From assembly GCA_017983955.1 (NCBI GenBank), contig JAGOAJ010000002.1, forward strand, positions 1 through 64,000: a stretch of 64,000 bases of DNA. Direction: 5' to 3'. A model generated the notes under the pieces. It was not told the origin of the DNA, did not search any database, and worked only from the letters and a program-made list of their open reading frames with translations. The number at the start of each line of letters is the position of its first letter. The first letter of the stretch is position 1. The translations under genes were made by a program, and so were the position numbers. Shown in pieces: positions 37,991 to 47,714 of the stretch. The stretch is from Burkholderiaceae bacterium (GTDB taxonomy: Bacteria; Pseudomonadota; Gammaproteobacteria; Burkholderiales; Burkholderiaceae_B).

Positions 37991-38242
37991 ATGAAATATC
38001 GCGCATTGATGTGGATATTATGGCCTTCGTTTTTAATTGCCGGGGCCACTAGTGCTACGGTGTTCGCTCTAATAGACCCGCTGGATATTTTACTGTTTGG
38101 TTATCTAGAGGTAAGCCGCGCTCAGGCGTACGCTGGTGGTTTCTTCTTGTTTTGGTTGATGGCGGCCTTGTCTAGCGCTCTGAGTCTGCACATGGCGCCG
38201 CATACCGCTGTCTATGACGAGTTTGGCGAGCTGCAGAACTAA
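37991..38242 (+). CDS. Small two-helix membrane protein in the cco cluster
   Basis: I do not recognise this 83-aa protein. Two hydrophobic helices (about residues 6-28 and 47-67) flank a short loop (DILLFGYLEVSRAQAY), and the C-terminal tail is polar. CAGGAGAG precedes ATG 37991. It follows the FixH-like gene by 36 bases on the same strand and probably belongs to the cco transcript; a role in oxidase assembly is inference. Confidence 0.7.
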   Translation: MKYRALMWILWPSFLIAGATSATVFALIDPLDILLFGYLEVSRAQAYAGGFFLFWLMAALSSALSLHMAPHTAVYDEFGELQN

Positions 38243-38272
38243 TGCTTGGGGCCGTGCCTGTATGGGTGCGGC

Positions 38273-39001
38273 TTAGCCGCAATCGGTACCTGCCAGCGCG
38301 CGCAGCGCGGCCATATCGATTAGGCTGACTTCACGTTGCTGTATATGCAGCAAGCCTTCGCGGGCAAATCGTGAAAACAGGCGGCTAATGGTTTCTAGGG
38401 TCAGCCCCAGATAATTGCCAATTTCTTCGCGGCTCATGCGTAATATGAATTCGGTAGATGAATAGCCCAGCAATGATAAGCGCTGCGATATATTGATTAG
38501 GAAAGCGGCTAGCCGTTGTTCAGAACGCAAGGTACCCAGGGACATCACCATCTGATGCGAGCGGGTAATTTCCTTGCTCATTAAGCGACGAAACTGGAGT
38601 TGCAAAACGGGCAGATGCTGGGACAGGTTGTCTAGGTCGTCCAATGGGATTACGCAGACTTCGCTGTCTTCCAGTGCCACGGCATTCGACACATGGATGT
38701 TTTCCAGCAGGCCGTCCATGCCTATGATTTCTCCGGGAAGCAAAAAACCAGTGATTTGTACCTGGCCGGCGGCATCTTGGATTTGGGTTTTCATGGTGCC
38801 CGAGCGTATGCCGTATAAGCTGGTGGTCGGGTCGCCCAGACGAAATAGGCTAGAGCCTTTTGGGATGCGTATCCGTTCTTTGATCAGTTCGTCTAGTATT
38901 ACTACGTCTTTTTTAGACATACCCAAGGGAATGCAGATGTCGCTAAGCATGCAAGTGGAGCAGCGGGTGGCTTCAGGCGTTAGGGAAATTGTTTTCTGCA
39001 T
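38273..39001 (-). CDS. fnr: FNR/ANR-type oxygen-sensing transcription regulator
   Basis: This Crp-Fnr family activator has the four Cys ligands of an oxygen-labile 4Fe-4S cluster (Cys14, Cys17, Cys23 in CSTCMLSDIC; Cys116 in SEVC), a cyclic-nucleotide-binding-like beta roll and a C-terminal HTH with recognition helix LETISRLFSRF, which predicts TTGAT-N4-ATCAA sites. Such sites lie before the CcoI-like gene, ccoN and, with one mismatch, fnr itself. Length is 242 aa. Confidence 0.96.
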   Translation of the reverse strand: MQKTISLTPEATRCSTCMLSDICIPLGMSKKDVVILDELIKERIRIPKGSSLFRLGDPTTSLYGIRSGTMKTQIQDAAGQVQITGFLLPGEIIGMDGLLENIHVSNAVALEDSEVCVIPLDDLDNLSQHLPVLQLQFRRLMSKEITRSHQMVMSLGTLRSEQRLAAFLINISQRLSLLGYSSTEFILRMSREEIGNYLGLTLETISRLFSRFAREGLLHIQQREVSLIDMAALRALAGTDCG

Positions 39002-39052
39002 AGAGTATGTTTTATGGTACCTAAACTCGAAGGACGTGAACGAGCGCGCCCC

Positions 39053-39066
39053 TTGAGAAAGATCAA
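39053..39066. promoter_or_regulatory. FNR box upstream of fnr (9/10)
   Basis: TTGAG-AAAG-ATCAA differs from consensus at one base and lies 52 bases before the fnr start codon, suggesting autoregulation. Confidence 0.7.
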
Positions 39067-39216
39067 GTATAAGCGAGATGCAGGGTATACCATAATGGCC
39101 GCGTTGTTTTCAGGCACGTAAGCACATGACGCGAAGTGATAGGCTAGGGCCGGTGTGCGGCCAACCATAGGACTAAGTATGGGTCGTTTTGGACCCGTTG
39201 CGGCTAGTGTTATGGC

Positions 39217-39558
39217 TTAGCCATGGCGTAATAACAGCGCCCGCAGCTTGGCTCGTATTTGCGCTAGTTCTCCGGGGTTAATTTTCCCCTGGTAGCTGAT
39301 TTTGGTATTGGCCCAGTCCAAACTTTTGACCTGATCGGCTAGCGCCGCACTGGTTTTCTCTGGACCTATGGGGACTTCGAAAGGATAACCTTTCAAGGTA
39401 GAGGTCACGGCACATGCCACCACAAGACTGGACTTTTTATTGTAGGCTGCTGGGCTAAGAACTACAGCTGGCTTGTAGTCTTGGGCCTGGCTGCCGGACG
39501 GCAAGTCGTAGTGCAGCCAGATAAGGTCGCCTGCGTCAGGAATATATCGTTTGCTCAT
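39217..39558 (-). CDS. mazF: MazF-type endoribonuclease toxin
   Basis: This toxin of a type II toxin-antitoxin pair cuts mRNA at short sequences. The protein follows the MazF pattern: RYIPDAGDLIWLHYD, KPAVVLSPAAYN, KGYPFEVPI and ALADQVKSLDW. ATG 39558 gives 113 aa, the usual length, with AGGG nine bases upstream; ATG 39564 is too close to it. It follows the antitoxin gene by 14 bases. Confidence 0.93.
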   Translation of the reverse strand: MSKRYIPDAGDLIWLHYDLPSGSQAQDYKPAVVLSPAAYNKKSSLVVACAVTSTLKGYPFEVPIGPEKTSAALADQVKSLDWANTKISYQGKINPGELAQIRAKLRALLLRHG

Positions 39559-39572
39559 GGTCATGGGCCCTG

Positions 39573-39803
39573 CTAGATGTCGGTCGCGCCGAAATCGATC
39601 TCGGCATGAATATTGCTGGCCTTGATACCCGCCAATAGCTGGTTCAGGTCGTACTCTTCGGCGTGTATAGGCTCTATTACCAAGCAGCCAGCCTCTATGC
39701 GTATGTCGACCAGACTTTCTGTATCTAACTTAAGCGATTTCATCATGCTGGATGGCAAACGAATCGCGGCACTATTTCCCCATTTTTTGATCACACCTCG
39801 CAT
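39573..39803 (-). CDS. mazE: MazE-type antitoxin
   Basis: This AbrB/MazE swapped-hairpin DNA-binding antitoxin has the typical N terminus VIKKWGNSAAIRLPSSMM and a flexible acidic C-terminal tail that would bind MazF. The 76-aa length is typical. AAGGAGG precedes the start. It should repress its own promoter in the interval before clpB. Confidence 0.93.
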   Translation of the reverse strand: MRGVIKKWGNSAAIRLPSSMMKSLKLDTESLVDIRIEAGCLVIEPIHAEEYDLNQLLAGIKASNIHAEIDFGATDI

Positions 39804-39962
39804 GGCGAGCCTCCTTAATGAGTGGCGTGTTACAGATTAAGACTTTTGTGAGTATTCTTTAGGCACCGCTAGCTTACCAGTTTAATCACTACTATTAAAA
39901 CAACGTAACAGGCTCTGACCAGAAAAATACGACTTAGCTTTACTGATTATGTCTCCAGGATG

Positions 39963-39990
39963 CTTGAAATTGGTGGTTTTGGCCGCATGT
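39963..39990 (+). promoter_or_regulatory. Sigma32 heat-shock promoter of clpB
   Basis: CTTGAAA (39963-39969), a 13-base spacer and CCGCATGT (39983-39990) match the sigma32 consensus (CTTGAAA, CCCCATnT) with one mismatch. It lies about 44 bases before clpB, which is a classic sigma32 target. Confidence 0.8.
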
Positions 39991-40033
39991 GTTAGATATT
40001 CAATTTGATGCTTTATTTTTGTGGTGACACGCT

Positions 40034-42631
40034 ATGCGATACGACAAACTAACAACTAAATTTCAGCAGGCGCTGGCCGATGCGCAAAGCCTTGCTGTCA
40101 GAAATGATCATCCCTATGTAGAACCAGCACACGTTTTAAGCGCTTTGCTGGCCGATACCGATAGTGGCGCAGGTAGCCTATTGGCGCGTGCGGGCGTTGC
40201 AGTGAATCGCCTGAATCCGGCGTTAAATACCTTGATTGAGGGCTATCCCCAGGTCAAGGGTGGTGATGCGGGCAACGTACAGGTCAGCCGCGAATTACAG
40301 GCGGTCTTTGCGCGTACTGATAAAGAAGCCGCCAGCCGCGGTGACAGCTATATAGCCAGCGAGCTCTTTTTGCTGGCCTTGTCCGAAGATAAGGGCGATA
40401 CCGGCCGTCTGCTGCGCGAAGCCGGCTTGCAGCGCAAGGCTCTGGAAGCCGCTGTAGACGCGGTACGCGGCGGGGCATCTGTATCCGACGCGGAAGGCGA
40501 ATCAAATCGCGAGGCCTTGTCTAAATACACTACTGACATGACCGAATTGGCACGTCAGGGCAAGCTGGATCCTGTCATAGGGCGGGATGACGAAATCCGC
40601 CGTTCCATACAGATTTTGCAGCGCCGCACCAAGAACAATCCAGTGTTGATCGGCGAACCCGGCGTGGGTAAAACGGCCATCGTCGAAGGCCTGGCGCAGC
40701 GCATCATTAATAACGAAGTTCCCGAAACTCTGAAAGGAAAACGGGTTTTGTCGTTGGATATGGCCGCGTTGTTGGCGGGCGCCAAATACCGGGGCGAGTT
40801 CGAAGAACGGTTGAAAGCCGTTTTAAAGGAATTGTCCCATGACGATGGCAAAACCATAGTCTTCATCGACGAACTGCATACTATGGTCGGGGCGGGTAAG
40901 GCCGAAGGTGCCATGGACGCTGGCAATATGCTGAAGCCCGCCTTGGCGCGTGGTGAACTGCATTGCATAGGCGCCACCACCTTGGACGAATACCGTAAAT
41001 ACATAGAAAAGGACGCCGCTCTTGAACGTCGTTTTCAGAAGGTGCTTATTAACGAGCCTGATGTTGAATCGACCATCGCTATATTGCGTGGCTTGCAAGA
41101 ACGCTACGAATTACACCATGGAGTGGCGATTACTGACCCGGCTATAGTGGCGGCTGCGGAACTTTCTAACCGCTACATCACCGATCGCTTTTTACCCGAC
41201 AAGGCCATAGACTTGATCGACGAGGCCGGTGCGCGCATCCGCATGGAAATCGACTCCAAACCCGAGGTCATGGACAAGCTGGATCGCCGTATCATTCAGC
41301 TGAAAATTGAGCGAGAAGCCGTCAACAAGGATTCCGACGAAGCCTCGCAGCGCCGCCTTAAGGTCATTGAAGACGAACTGGTGAAGCTGCAGCGCGAATA
41401 TAACGACTTCGAGGAAATCTGGAAGGCTGAAAAGGCTGCCGTTCAGGGCTCTCAGGCAATCAAAGAAGAAATTGAACGTACCCGTGCCGAGATGGCCGAA
41501 CTGCAGCGTAAAGGCCAATTCGACAAACTGGCCGAGCTGCAATACGGTAAGCTGCCTGAACTTGAGGGCAGGCTGAAAACCGCCGAAGCCAGTCAGCATG
41601 CCGACGTTGACCCAGCGCATCCGCGCTTGTTACGTACCCAAGTGGGTGCCGAGGAAATCGCCGAGGTCGTGTCGCGTGCCACAGGGATACCCGTGGCCAA
41701 GATGATGCAGGGCGAACGCGCCAAGCTGCTGGGGATGGAAGACTTTCTGCACAGACGTGTGGTTGGTCAAAGCGAAGCCGTAGGGCTGGTGGCTGATGCC
41801 ATACGTCGTTCACGGGCAGGCCTGTCTGATCCCTCGCGTCCTTATGGTTCGTTTCTATTCCTGGGCCCCACCGGGGTTGGGAAAACCGAGCTTACCAAGG
41901 CCTTGGCCAACTTCCTGTTCGATTCAGATGACCACCTGATTCGTATCGACATGAGCGAGTTCATGGAGAAACACTCGGTGGCGCGTTTAATTGGTGCGCC
42001 TCCTGGTTATGTGGGTTACGAAGAGGGCGGTTACCTGACCGAAGCCGTACGTCGCAAGCCTTATAGCGTCATTCTGCTGGACGAGGTAGAAAAAGCCCAT
42101 CCCGATGTGTTTAATGTGCTGTTGCAAGTTCTGGACGATGGGCGCCTGACCGATGGTCAGGGGCGTACTGTGGATTTCCGCAATACGGTCATTATCATGA
42201 CGTCCAACCTGGGGTCTCAGCACATCCAAAGCATGACAGGCCAGCCCTACGAAGTGATTAAGGAAGTGGTCTGGGGCGAGCTGAAAACAGCTTTCCGTCC
42301 AGAGTTCCTGAATCGTATCGACGAGGTGGTAGTGTTTCACGGTCTGGAAAGCAAGCACATCGAGGCCATTGCCGCCATACAGATACAGCGTTTGGCTCAG
42401 CGCATGGCTGAAAAAGACATGCGCCTGGAAGTGTCCGATGAAGCGCTTGCGCAACTGGCCCGCGCAGGGTTTGACCCCGTGTTTGGCGCCAGGCCCTTAA
42501 AGCGCGCCATCCAGCAGTATATTGAAAACCCGGTGGCGCGCCTGATACTGGAAGGCAAGTTCGGCCCTAAGGACGTAGTGCCTGTAGACTGGAAAAACGA
42601 TAAATTCGTCTTTTCAAGAACTCTCCAGTAA
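40034..42631 (+). CDS. clpB: ATP-dependent chaperone ClpB
   Basis: ClpB is the Hsp100 disaggregase that works with DnaK. The N-terminal Clp repeat domain is followed by AAA-1 (Walker A GEPGVGKT, residues 207-214), a coiled-coil middle domain (about 410-530), AAA-2 (GPTGVGKT, 611-618) and a C-terminal D2-small domain. The 865-aa length is normal. Its 3' end overlaps the convergent chemoreceptor gene by 18 bases. Confidence 0.98.
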   Translation: MRYDKLTTKFQQALADAQSLAVRNDHPYVEPAHVLSALLADTDSGAGSLLARAGVAVNRLNPALNTLIEGYPQVKGGDAGNVQVSRELQAVFARTDKEAASRGDSYIASELFLLALSEDKGDTGRLLREAGLQRKALEAAVDAVRGGASVSDAEGESNREALSKYTTDMTELARQGKLDPVIGRDDEIRRSIQILQRRTKNNPVLIGEPGVGKTAIVEGLAQRIINNEVPETLKGKRVLSLDMAALLAGAKYRGEFEERLKAVLKELSHDDGKTIVFIDELHTMVGAGKAEGAMDAGNMLKPALARGELHCIGATTLDEYRKYIEKDAALERRFQKVLINEPDVESTIAILRGLQERYELHHGVAITDPAIVAAAELSNRYITDRFLPDKAIDLIDEAGARIRMEIDSKPEVMDKLDRRIIQLKIEREAVNKDSDEASQRRLKVIEDELVKLQREYNDFEEIWKAEKAAVQGSQAIKEEIERTRAEMAELQRKGQFDKLAELQYGKLPELEGRLKTAEASQHADVDPAHPRLLRTQVGAEEIAEVVSRATGIPVAKMMQGERAKLLGMEDFLHRRVVGQSEAVGLVADAIRRSRAGLSDPSRPYGSFLFLGPTGVGKTELTKALANFLFDSDDHLIRIDMSEFMEKHSVARLIGAPPGYVGYEEGGYLTEAVRRKPYSVILLDEVEKAHPDVFNVLLQVLDDGRLTDGQGRTVDFRNTVIIMTSNLGSQHIQSMTGQPYEVIKEVVWGELKTAFRPEFLNRIDEVVVFHGLESKHIEAIAAIQIQRLAQRMAEKDMRLEVSDEALAQLARAGFDPVFGARPLKRAIQQYIENPVARLILEGKFGPKDVVPVDWKNDKFVFSRTLQ

Positions 42632-44323
42632 GACCCTGGCAGTCCGCTGCTGACCCATTTGTAGGGTCGGTGGCGGGCTGCTGTTTCTTTGGGCAGCGAT
42701 ACCACGTGTGGCGCGGGCTTGCTGGGTTTGCAAGATGCTGGTCTGCTTGCCTGTGTCCAGCACACTGATCGCCAGTTGCAGGGTGGCTGTTTCTTCTGCC
42801 AACGTATCAATGGTGCCGCCCAGGTCCTGTACCATCTGGGCGTTATTGTGGGTGGCAGTGTCTATCTGGGCAATAGCCTGATTAATTTGCTCCAGCCCCG
42901 TGGTTTGTTCGGCGGTCGCGGTAGATATCTCGTCCATAATGTCGGTTACCCGTCGTACAGATTCAACTATTTCTTGCATAGTCTGACCAGCACGAGTCGC
43001 TTGTTCAGAGCCTATCGTCATGCGTTGCACAGAGTCATTTATCAGTGATTTGATATCCGTTGCAGCAGCGGCGCTACGCTGCGCTAAGCTGCGTACCTCG
43101 CCAGCAACTACCGCAAAGCCGCGACCGGCTTCGCCAGCACGGGCTGACTCCACGGCAGCATTAAGCGCCAGGATATTGGTCTGAAATGCAATACCCTCAA
43201 TCATAGAGACGATATCGCCGATTTTGCGTGAGCTGTCATGCATATCTTGCATGGTAGTGACCACTTCGTTGACCACCTCGCCGCCACGTTGTGCGATTTG
43301 CATACTGGCAGCGGTTAATTGGGTCGCTTGATGGGCATTATCGGCAGTTTGCCTGACCGTTACTGTCAGCTGCTCCATGCTGGTGGCAGTCTGAGCCAGT
43401 GACGAGGCCTGTTGATGGGTGCGTTCCGACAGCCTATCGTTATTACCTTGCAGAGTCTGGACTGCTTGCGTAGTCGCATTTATGCCCAGATCCACATCGT
43501 CGGCTATGCTGACCAGGCTTTTACGCATCAAATCCAGATAGAAATATAAATTACCCACCTCACCGCGCTGCGTGCCGTCAATTGGGATTTGCAGATTGCC
43601 GGCCGCTACCTGACGGGCAATATCAGCCACGCCTTCTAGAGGGCGTACCACCCGCTGAGTAACCACCCAGCCATACCCTAGCGCCGCTAGCGCCAGTGCA
43701 GCTATCCCGGAAATCCACCAAGCTTGCTGCCCAGCAGGAAAACCCCCGTGAGCTGCAAACCACATGGCAAGGCCTAGGCCGCTGCCTGCCATGACACCCA
43801 CCCGAAACATACCGGCCTTCAGTGTATTGGCAAAGGGCAGGGCCAACACATCCAGCGCACGCCGCCATCCAGCACGCACGCGCTGTCCGTGTTTGACCGT
43901 ATACGCACCAGAGCGACCGGCGTTTATGTTTTCATAGAGTTCTTGAGCCTGGGCGATTTGTTCATCGGTGGGCCTGACACGCACGGATGAATAACCCATC
44001 AAGGTATCGTTGTCCCAGATAGGCGTGGCATTCGCCAGTAACCAGTAGTATCCGCCGTCCTTGCTGCGATTTTTCACCACACCCAACCACGGCTTGCCCT
44101 TGCTTACCGTATCCCAGAAGTCCTTATAAACGGCGGGGGGCATATCAGGGTGGCGCACCATGTTGTGTGCTTTGCCAAGCAGCTCTTCCTGGGTAAAGCC
44201 GCTGATCTCAAGAAACGTCGGGTTGGCATAGGTAATCCGCCCTTTCAGGTCGGTTTTGGAAATCAGGTATTGGTCTTCTCGCACCCGAGTTTCGGTGTTA
44301 TACACCGGAAAATTTTGCCGCAT
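42614..44323 (-). CDS. Aer-like methyl-accepting chemotaxis protein with N-terminal PAS domain
   Basis: A PAS domain ([33 protein letters not shown]) resembles the FAD-binding PAS of the aerotaxis receptor Aer, so it may sense redox or energy state. Two close hydrophobic segments (about residues 175-225) and a HAMP-like region follow, then the cytoplasmic signalling domain with the conserved hairpin ([20 protein letters not shown]). ATG 44323 (569 aa) is chosen over GTG 44350 because AAGG lies nine bases upstream. No che genes are nearby. Confidence 0.92.
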   Translation of the reverse strand: MRQNFPVYNTETRVREDQYLISKTDLKGRITYANPTFLEISGFTQEELLGKAHNMVRHPDMPPAVYKDFWDTVSKGKPWLGVVKNRSKDGGYYWLLANATPIWDNDTLMGYSSVRVRPTDEQIAQAQELYENINAGRSGAYTVKHGQRVRAGWRRALDVLALPFANTLKAGMFRVGVMAGSGLGLAMWFAAHGGFPAGQQAWWISGIAALALAALGYGWVVTQRVVRPLEGVADIARQVAAGNLQIPIDGTQRGEVGNLYFYLDLMRKSLVSIADDVDLGINATTQAVQTLQGNNDRLSERTHQQASSLAQTATSMEQLTVTVRQTADNAHQATQLTAASMQIAQRGGEVVNEVVTTMQDMHDSSRKIGDIVSMIEGIAFQTNILALNAAVESARAGEAGRGFAVVAGEVRSLAQRSAAAATDIKSLINDSVQRMTIGSEQATRAGQTMQEIVESVRRVTDIMDEISTATAEQTTGLEQINQAIAQIDTATHNNAQMVQDLGGTIDTLAEETATLQLAISVLDTGKQTSILQTQQARATRGIAAQRNSSPPPTLQMGQQRTARVLLESS

Positions 44324-44542
44324 GGGACTAGCCTTACTGAGGTTGGGCACATACTAAGATGGTAGTTAGCCACTAATATGAACGATCTGGCCGCATAAAC
44401 ACTGCGAGGAGATAAGTTTGCTGTAATGCAACATAAGGTAGCAGATTATTGCTTATCTGTTCAAGTGGCTTCCCTGGTTTGTTTGATAGATCGCAATTTG
44501 TGTGTTGTTTCAGGGTGAATCGTGTAGGCTTTTAGGGGCCAT

Positions 44543-44572
44543 TTGACACGGAAATAAAAAATGCTGTATAGT
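44543..44572 (+). promoter_or_regulatory. Sigma70 promoter of the tRNA gene
   Basis: A perfect TTGACA (44543-44548) and TATAGT (44567-44572) are spaced by 18 bases, ten bases before the mature tRNA 5' end. Confidence 0.75.
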
Positions 44573-44582
44573 TGCTGACTTT

Positions 44583-44659
44583 GGCGCATTAGCTCAGTCG
44601 GTTAGAGCGACGGAATCATAATCCGCAGGTCCCCTGTTCGAATCAGGGATGCGCCACCA
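44583..44659 (+). tRNA. tRNA-Met (anticodon CAT)
   Basis: A 77-nt cloverleaf with encoded CCA: perfect 7-bp acceptor stem (GGCGCAT/ATGCGCC), D arm with AGTCGG, anticodon loop ATCATAA with anticodon CAT, and T arm with TTCGAAT. The top anticodon-stem pair (A27-C43) is mismatched. Elongator Met is most likely; tRNA-Ile2 with lysidine-modified CAT cannot be fully excluded, and initiator is excluded because the 1-72 pair is G-C and the stem lacks three G-C pairs. Confidence 0.93.
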
Positions 44660-44675
44660 AAGATACCTAGCATCT

Positions 44676-44707
44676 ACGCCAATCCTTCGGGGTTGGCGTT
44701 TTTGCTT
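44676..44707 (+). terminator. Rho-independent terminator after the tRNA gene
   Basis: A 10-bp stem (44676-44685 with 44690-44699, one T-G pair) closed by a TTCG tetraloop is followed by a T-rich tract. Confidence 0.9.
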
Positions 44708-44798
44708 TTAGGACTTTCTGTCAGTAAAGTATTACGCAGAATCTTTAAAGTCAGGTAATTCCATCTCCAAATCACCAGCATCTGCCAAGACGACGGCC

Positions 44799-45731
44799 TT
44801 GCTCCACCCACGTAACCGCCATCAAGGCCGTTACGACTTTGGTCGTCTCATCGAGGACACGCCTGAACTGGCCGCTTTTGTCTTCTTGAATCCGTATGGC
44901 GATCAAAGCATCGATTTCGCCGACCCTACTGCAGTCAAGGTCCTGAATCGCGCCTTGTTAACGTCCTTTTACGGCATCCAGTATTGGGATATTCCTGCTA
45001 ATTATCTGTGTCCGCCTATTCCTGGGCGCGCCGACTACGTGCACTATCTAGCCGATTTACTGGCCAGTAACAATGCGGGAATCATTCCCTGTGGCGCAAC
45101 AGTACGCGCCCTTGATATTGGCGTGGGTGCAAATGCCATCTATCCGTTGATTGGTCATGCCGAATATGGATGGCAGTTTCTAGGGTCGGACATCGACGCC
45201 GTTGCCCTGACCTCTGCGCGAACCATTATTGACGCAAATCATGGTTTTTCCACAGCCATCAAATTACGCCAACAAAAATCGCACAAGCATATTTTCCACA
45301 GCTTACTGGGTGCAAACGACTATTTTGACCTTACGCTGTGCAATCCTCCCTTCCATAGCTCGCGGGAAGATGCTTTAAGTGGTACTCAGCGTAAATGGCG
45401 TGGCTTAGGTAAGGCTGCGCCAAAACAAAAAACTTCGGTGCTGAATTTTGGCGGACAGAATACTGAACTGTGGTGCGAGGGTGGTGAAGCGCTCTTTACG
45501 CGTCGTATGATAGAAGAGAGTACAACCGTGCGCAGCCAAGTACTTTGGTTTAGCACGTTGGTTTCCAAAGAATCTAATTTGCCTGGCTTGCTGCATGCCT
45601 TAAGAAAGGTTAACGCCTTTGACGTGCGAGTCGTGGAAATGACGCAGGGACAAAAGAAAAGCCGCTTCGTTGCTTGGACTTTTCTAAACGTTGCAGCACA
45701 ACAGACGTGGCGCAGTGAGCGTTGGATATAG
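44799..45731 (+). CDS. rlmF: 23S rRNA (adenine1618-N6)-methyltransferase
   Basis: RlmF (YbiN) methylates A1618 of 23S rRNA. The conserved start [25 protein letters not shown] [19 protein letters not shown] motif [12 protein letters not shown] and the catalytic NPPFH are present. The length of about 310 aa is normal. The start is unusual: there is no in-frame ATG or GTG between the upstream stop (44709-44711) and the conserved region. TTG 44799 is the only standard alternative and has a poor Shine-Dalgarno. Confidence 0.92.
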   Translation: MLHPRNRHQGRYDFGRLIEDTPELAAFVFLNPYGDQSIDFADPTAVKVLNRALLTSFYGIQYWDIPANYLCPPIPGRADYVHYLADLLASNNAGIIPCGATVRALDIGVGANAIYPLIGHAEYGWQFLGSDIDAVALTSARTIIDANHGFSTAIKLRQQKSHKHIFHSLLGANDYFDLTLCNPPFHSSREDALSGTQRKWRGLGKAAPKQKTSVLNFGGQNTELWCEGGEALFTRRMIEESTTVRSQVLWFSTLVSKESNLPGLLHALRKVNAFDVRVVEMTQGQKKSRFVAWTFLNVAAQQTWRSERWI

Positions 45732-45807
45732 ACTCATACCAACAGCATGGCGAAACACAACCTGATAGCGAAACGTGGCGTTATAAGCGACTATCCCCAG
45801 GGTTATT

Positions 45808-46992
45808 TTAAGCACCTTTTACGCACAGCACCTGCTTCAGAATATGGACCACATCAACCAGGTCGGTTTGGTTGGCCATGACTTCATCGATGGATTTGTA
45901 GGCGCCAGGGATTTCGTCCAGCACGGCGGAATCCTTGCGGCACTCCACGCCCTTGGTTTGCGCCTCAAGATCGGCAACAGTAAAGGTTTTGCGCGCCGCG
46001 GTACGGCTCATTTTTCGACCGGCGCCATGTGAACACGAACAGTACGACTCCGGGTTGCCTTTGCCGCGTACGATGTAGCTGCGCTGGCCCATGGACCCCG
46101 GAATAATGCCTAGGTCGCCGTCTTGGGCACGGATAGCACCTTTGCGTGTTACCCACAGGTTGCGGCCAAAGTGCTGCTCTTGCTCCACATAGTTGTGGTG
46201 GCAGTTGATGGCTTCTTGGGTAATCGTAAACTCCACCAAGATATGGCGCCGCATGGCAGCGATCACTGCGGCCATCATGGCCCGCCGGTTCTCGAACGCA
46301 TAGTCTTGCGCCCACTGGACGGCTTCAACGTAGTCATTAAAGTCGTCAGTGTCTTCAGGGAAATAGGCCAGGTCCCCATCCGGTAGGCTAATAAAGTACT
46401 GCTCCATCCGGCGCTTGGCCTTTTCTATAAAGTAGCGACCGATCAGATTACCCGCGCCTCGCGATCCAGAGTGCAACATGACCCAAACATCCTGGTTTTC
46501 GTCCAGGCAAATTTCGATAAAGTGATTGCCAGAACCTAGCGTGCCCAGTTGTATGCTTGCGTTCTTATTGAATATCTTCGCGTGCTTATTAGTTATTTTT
46601 GCGTACTGAATGCGCAGAGCTTCGGGAATCTCAGGGGCACGGTCGTCACGATGCTTGCCTCCAGCGCCCAGCGGTACGTCGCGCTCGATTTGGTGGCGTA
46701 GGGAGACCAGGCTATCAGGTAGGTCGCCAGCCTTTAGAGATAACCGTACGGCATTCATTCCGCAGCCGATATCAACTCCGACAGCAGCAGGGATGATGGC
46801 CTTGTCCGTGGCAATGACTGTGCCGACGGCGGCGCCTATGCCCGCATGCACGTCAGGCATGCAAGCTACCCCATTGGGGGCAATAAAGGGTAGCTGAGCC
46901 AGGTTTTTTAGTTGCTGTAGCGCAGTGGCCTCTACGTCGTCAGTCCAGATTTTTATGGGGCGCGAGCCCTTTTCGTTGATAACTTGTTTCAT
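45808..46992 (-). CDS. rtcB: RtcB family RNA ligase
   Basis: RtcB joins 2',3'-cyclic phosphate or 3'-phosphate RNA ends to 5'-OH ends using GTP and Mn2+. The motifs CMPDVHAGIGAAVG, VGVDIGCGMNAVRL, LGTLGSGNHFIEI and SHGAGRKMSR (guanylylated His) are visible. The 394-aa form is the shorter bacterial RtcB type. No rtcA or rtcR is nearby, so sigma54-type control as in E. coli is not indicated. A small Cys-rich protein gene is divergent from it. Confidence 0.95.
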   Translation of the reverse strand: MKQVINEKGSRPIKIWTDDVEATALQQLKNLAQLPFIAPNGVACMPDVHAGIGAAVGTVIATDKAIIPAAVGVDIGCGMNAVRLSLKAGDLPDSLVSLRHQIERDVPLGAGGKHRDDRAPEIPEALRIQYAKITNKHAKIFNKNASIQLGTLGSGNHFIEICLDENQDVWVMLHSGSRGAGNLIGRYFIEKAKRRMEQYFISLPDGDLAYFPEDTDDFNDYVEAVQWAQDYAFENRRAMMAAVIAAMRRHILVEFTITQEAINCHHNYVEQEQHFGRNLWVTRKGAIRAQDGDLGIIPGSMGQRSYIVRGKGNPESYCSCSHGAGRKMSRTAARKTFTVADLEAQTKGVECRKDSAVLDEIPGAYKSIDEVMANQTDLVDVVHILKQVLCVKGA

Positions 46993-47053
46993 ATATATCC
47001 TTTATATTCCATTCTGGCGCGTTATGATTTTTCTTATCATCTAGGAGAGCGCT

Positions 47054-47227
47054 ATGTGGACTTGCAGAAATTGCGGGTTGGAAATTCTGCCTGAAACGGT
47101 TGAGCCGGAAGCTGACGGCGACAGCTTTTATTTCACCTGCCCTGGTTGCGACGCCAGAAACGAGCTTGTGAATGTAGGTGGTAATGTTGATGGTGATTCA
47201 GCTCAGTGGATCCAGACTGATATATAG
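47054..47227 (+). CDS. Small zinc-ribbon-like protein, 57 aa
   Basis: I do not recognise this protein. Two Cys pairs, CRNC near residues 4-7 and CPGC near 29-32, would form a zinc ribbon; the rest is acidic. AGGAGA precedes ATG 47054. It is divergent from rtcB with 61 bases between the start codons. A link to RNA repair is only positional. It is below common length cut-offs. Confidence 0.72.
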   Translation: MWTCRNCGLEILPETVEPEADGDSFYFTCPGCDARNELVNVGGNVDGDSAQWIQTDI

Positions 47228-47356
47228 GGGCCAGTCCGTTTCGCCTTTGAGTCGTAATGGCCTATGCTGGGGCAATGGCCTTAGCAACTTCGCTTTGGCC
47301 GCCTATTGAGCACTGGGTTAAATGACCCCACATCACAACACACCAAAGAGGTCTAT

Positions 47357-47572
47357 ATGAGCGGGAAAAGCTTGGTCGAACGTGCAATCACTGCATACCT
47401 AAAAGCAGGGGGGCCAGACCAGCCGGGGAAAGGCAGTGAGGAGGTGACCATCGATGGCGTCGCCCATGCGGTTTTACGCAACGTGAAGGGTATTCTTGCT
47501 GTTTACCAACTAGATAGCAAAGGGATACTGCGCAGGATGCAAGATACCCCAGAAGGTATAGCTCAGGATTAA
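47357..47572 (+). CDS. Hypothetical protein, 71 aa
   Basis: No family is recognised. The product (MSGKSLVERAITAYLKAGGP...) has an N-terminal amphipathic helix and a probable small beta sheet around EVTIDGVAHAVLRNVKGILAVYQL. AGAGG before ATG 47357 supports the start; the open frame from 47306 lacks one. The interval before it (47228-47356) shows nothing else. Confidence 0.65.
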   Translation: MSGKSLVERAITAYLKAGGPDQPGKGSEEVTIDGVAHAVLRNVKGILAVYQLDSKGILRRMQDTPEGIAQD

Positions 47573-47714
47573 TTCATGCACGGGGCAATGTGTGGTGCTT
47601 CTTGCATTTCTACAGGCTTGGAGGTGTGGCATGGCATGCACATTGCTACCTGGAACTGCTTTCAGGGGCTTGCGATAAAATGGCTCTTGTAATTCTTCTG
47701 TAGGGCCAGGAAAA

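Noticed and set aside
44402..44465. An AGATAAG/CTTATCT pair upstream of the tRNA promoter
   Set aside because: The 7-bp arms are widely spaced with no nearby promoter element; it is compatible with chance.
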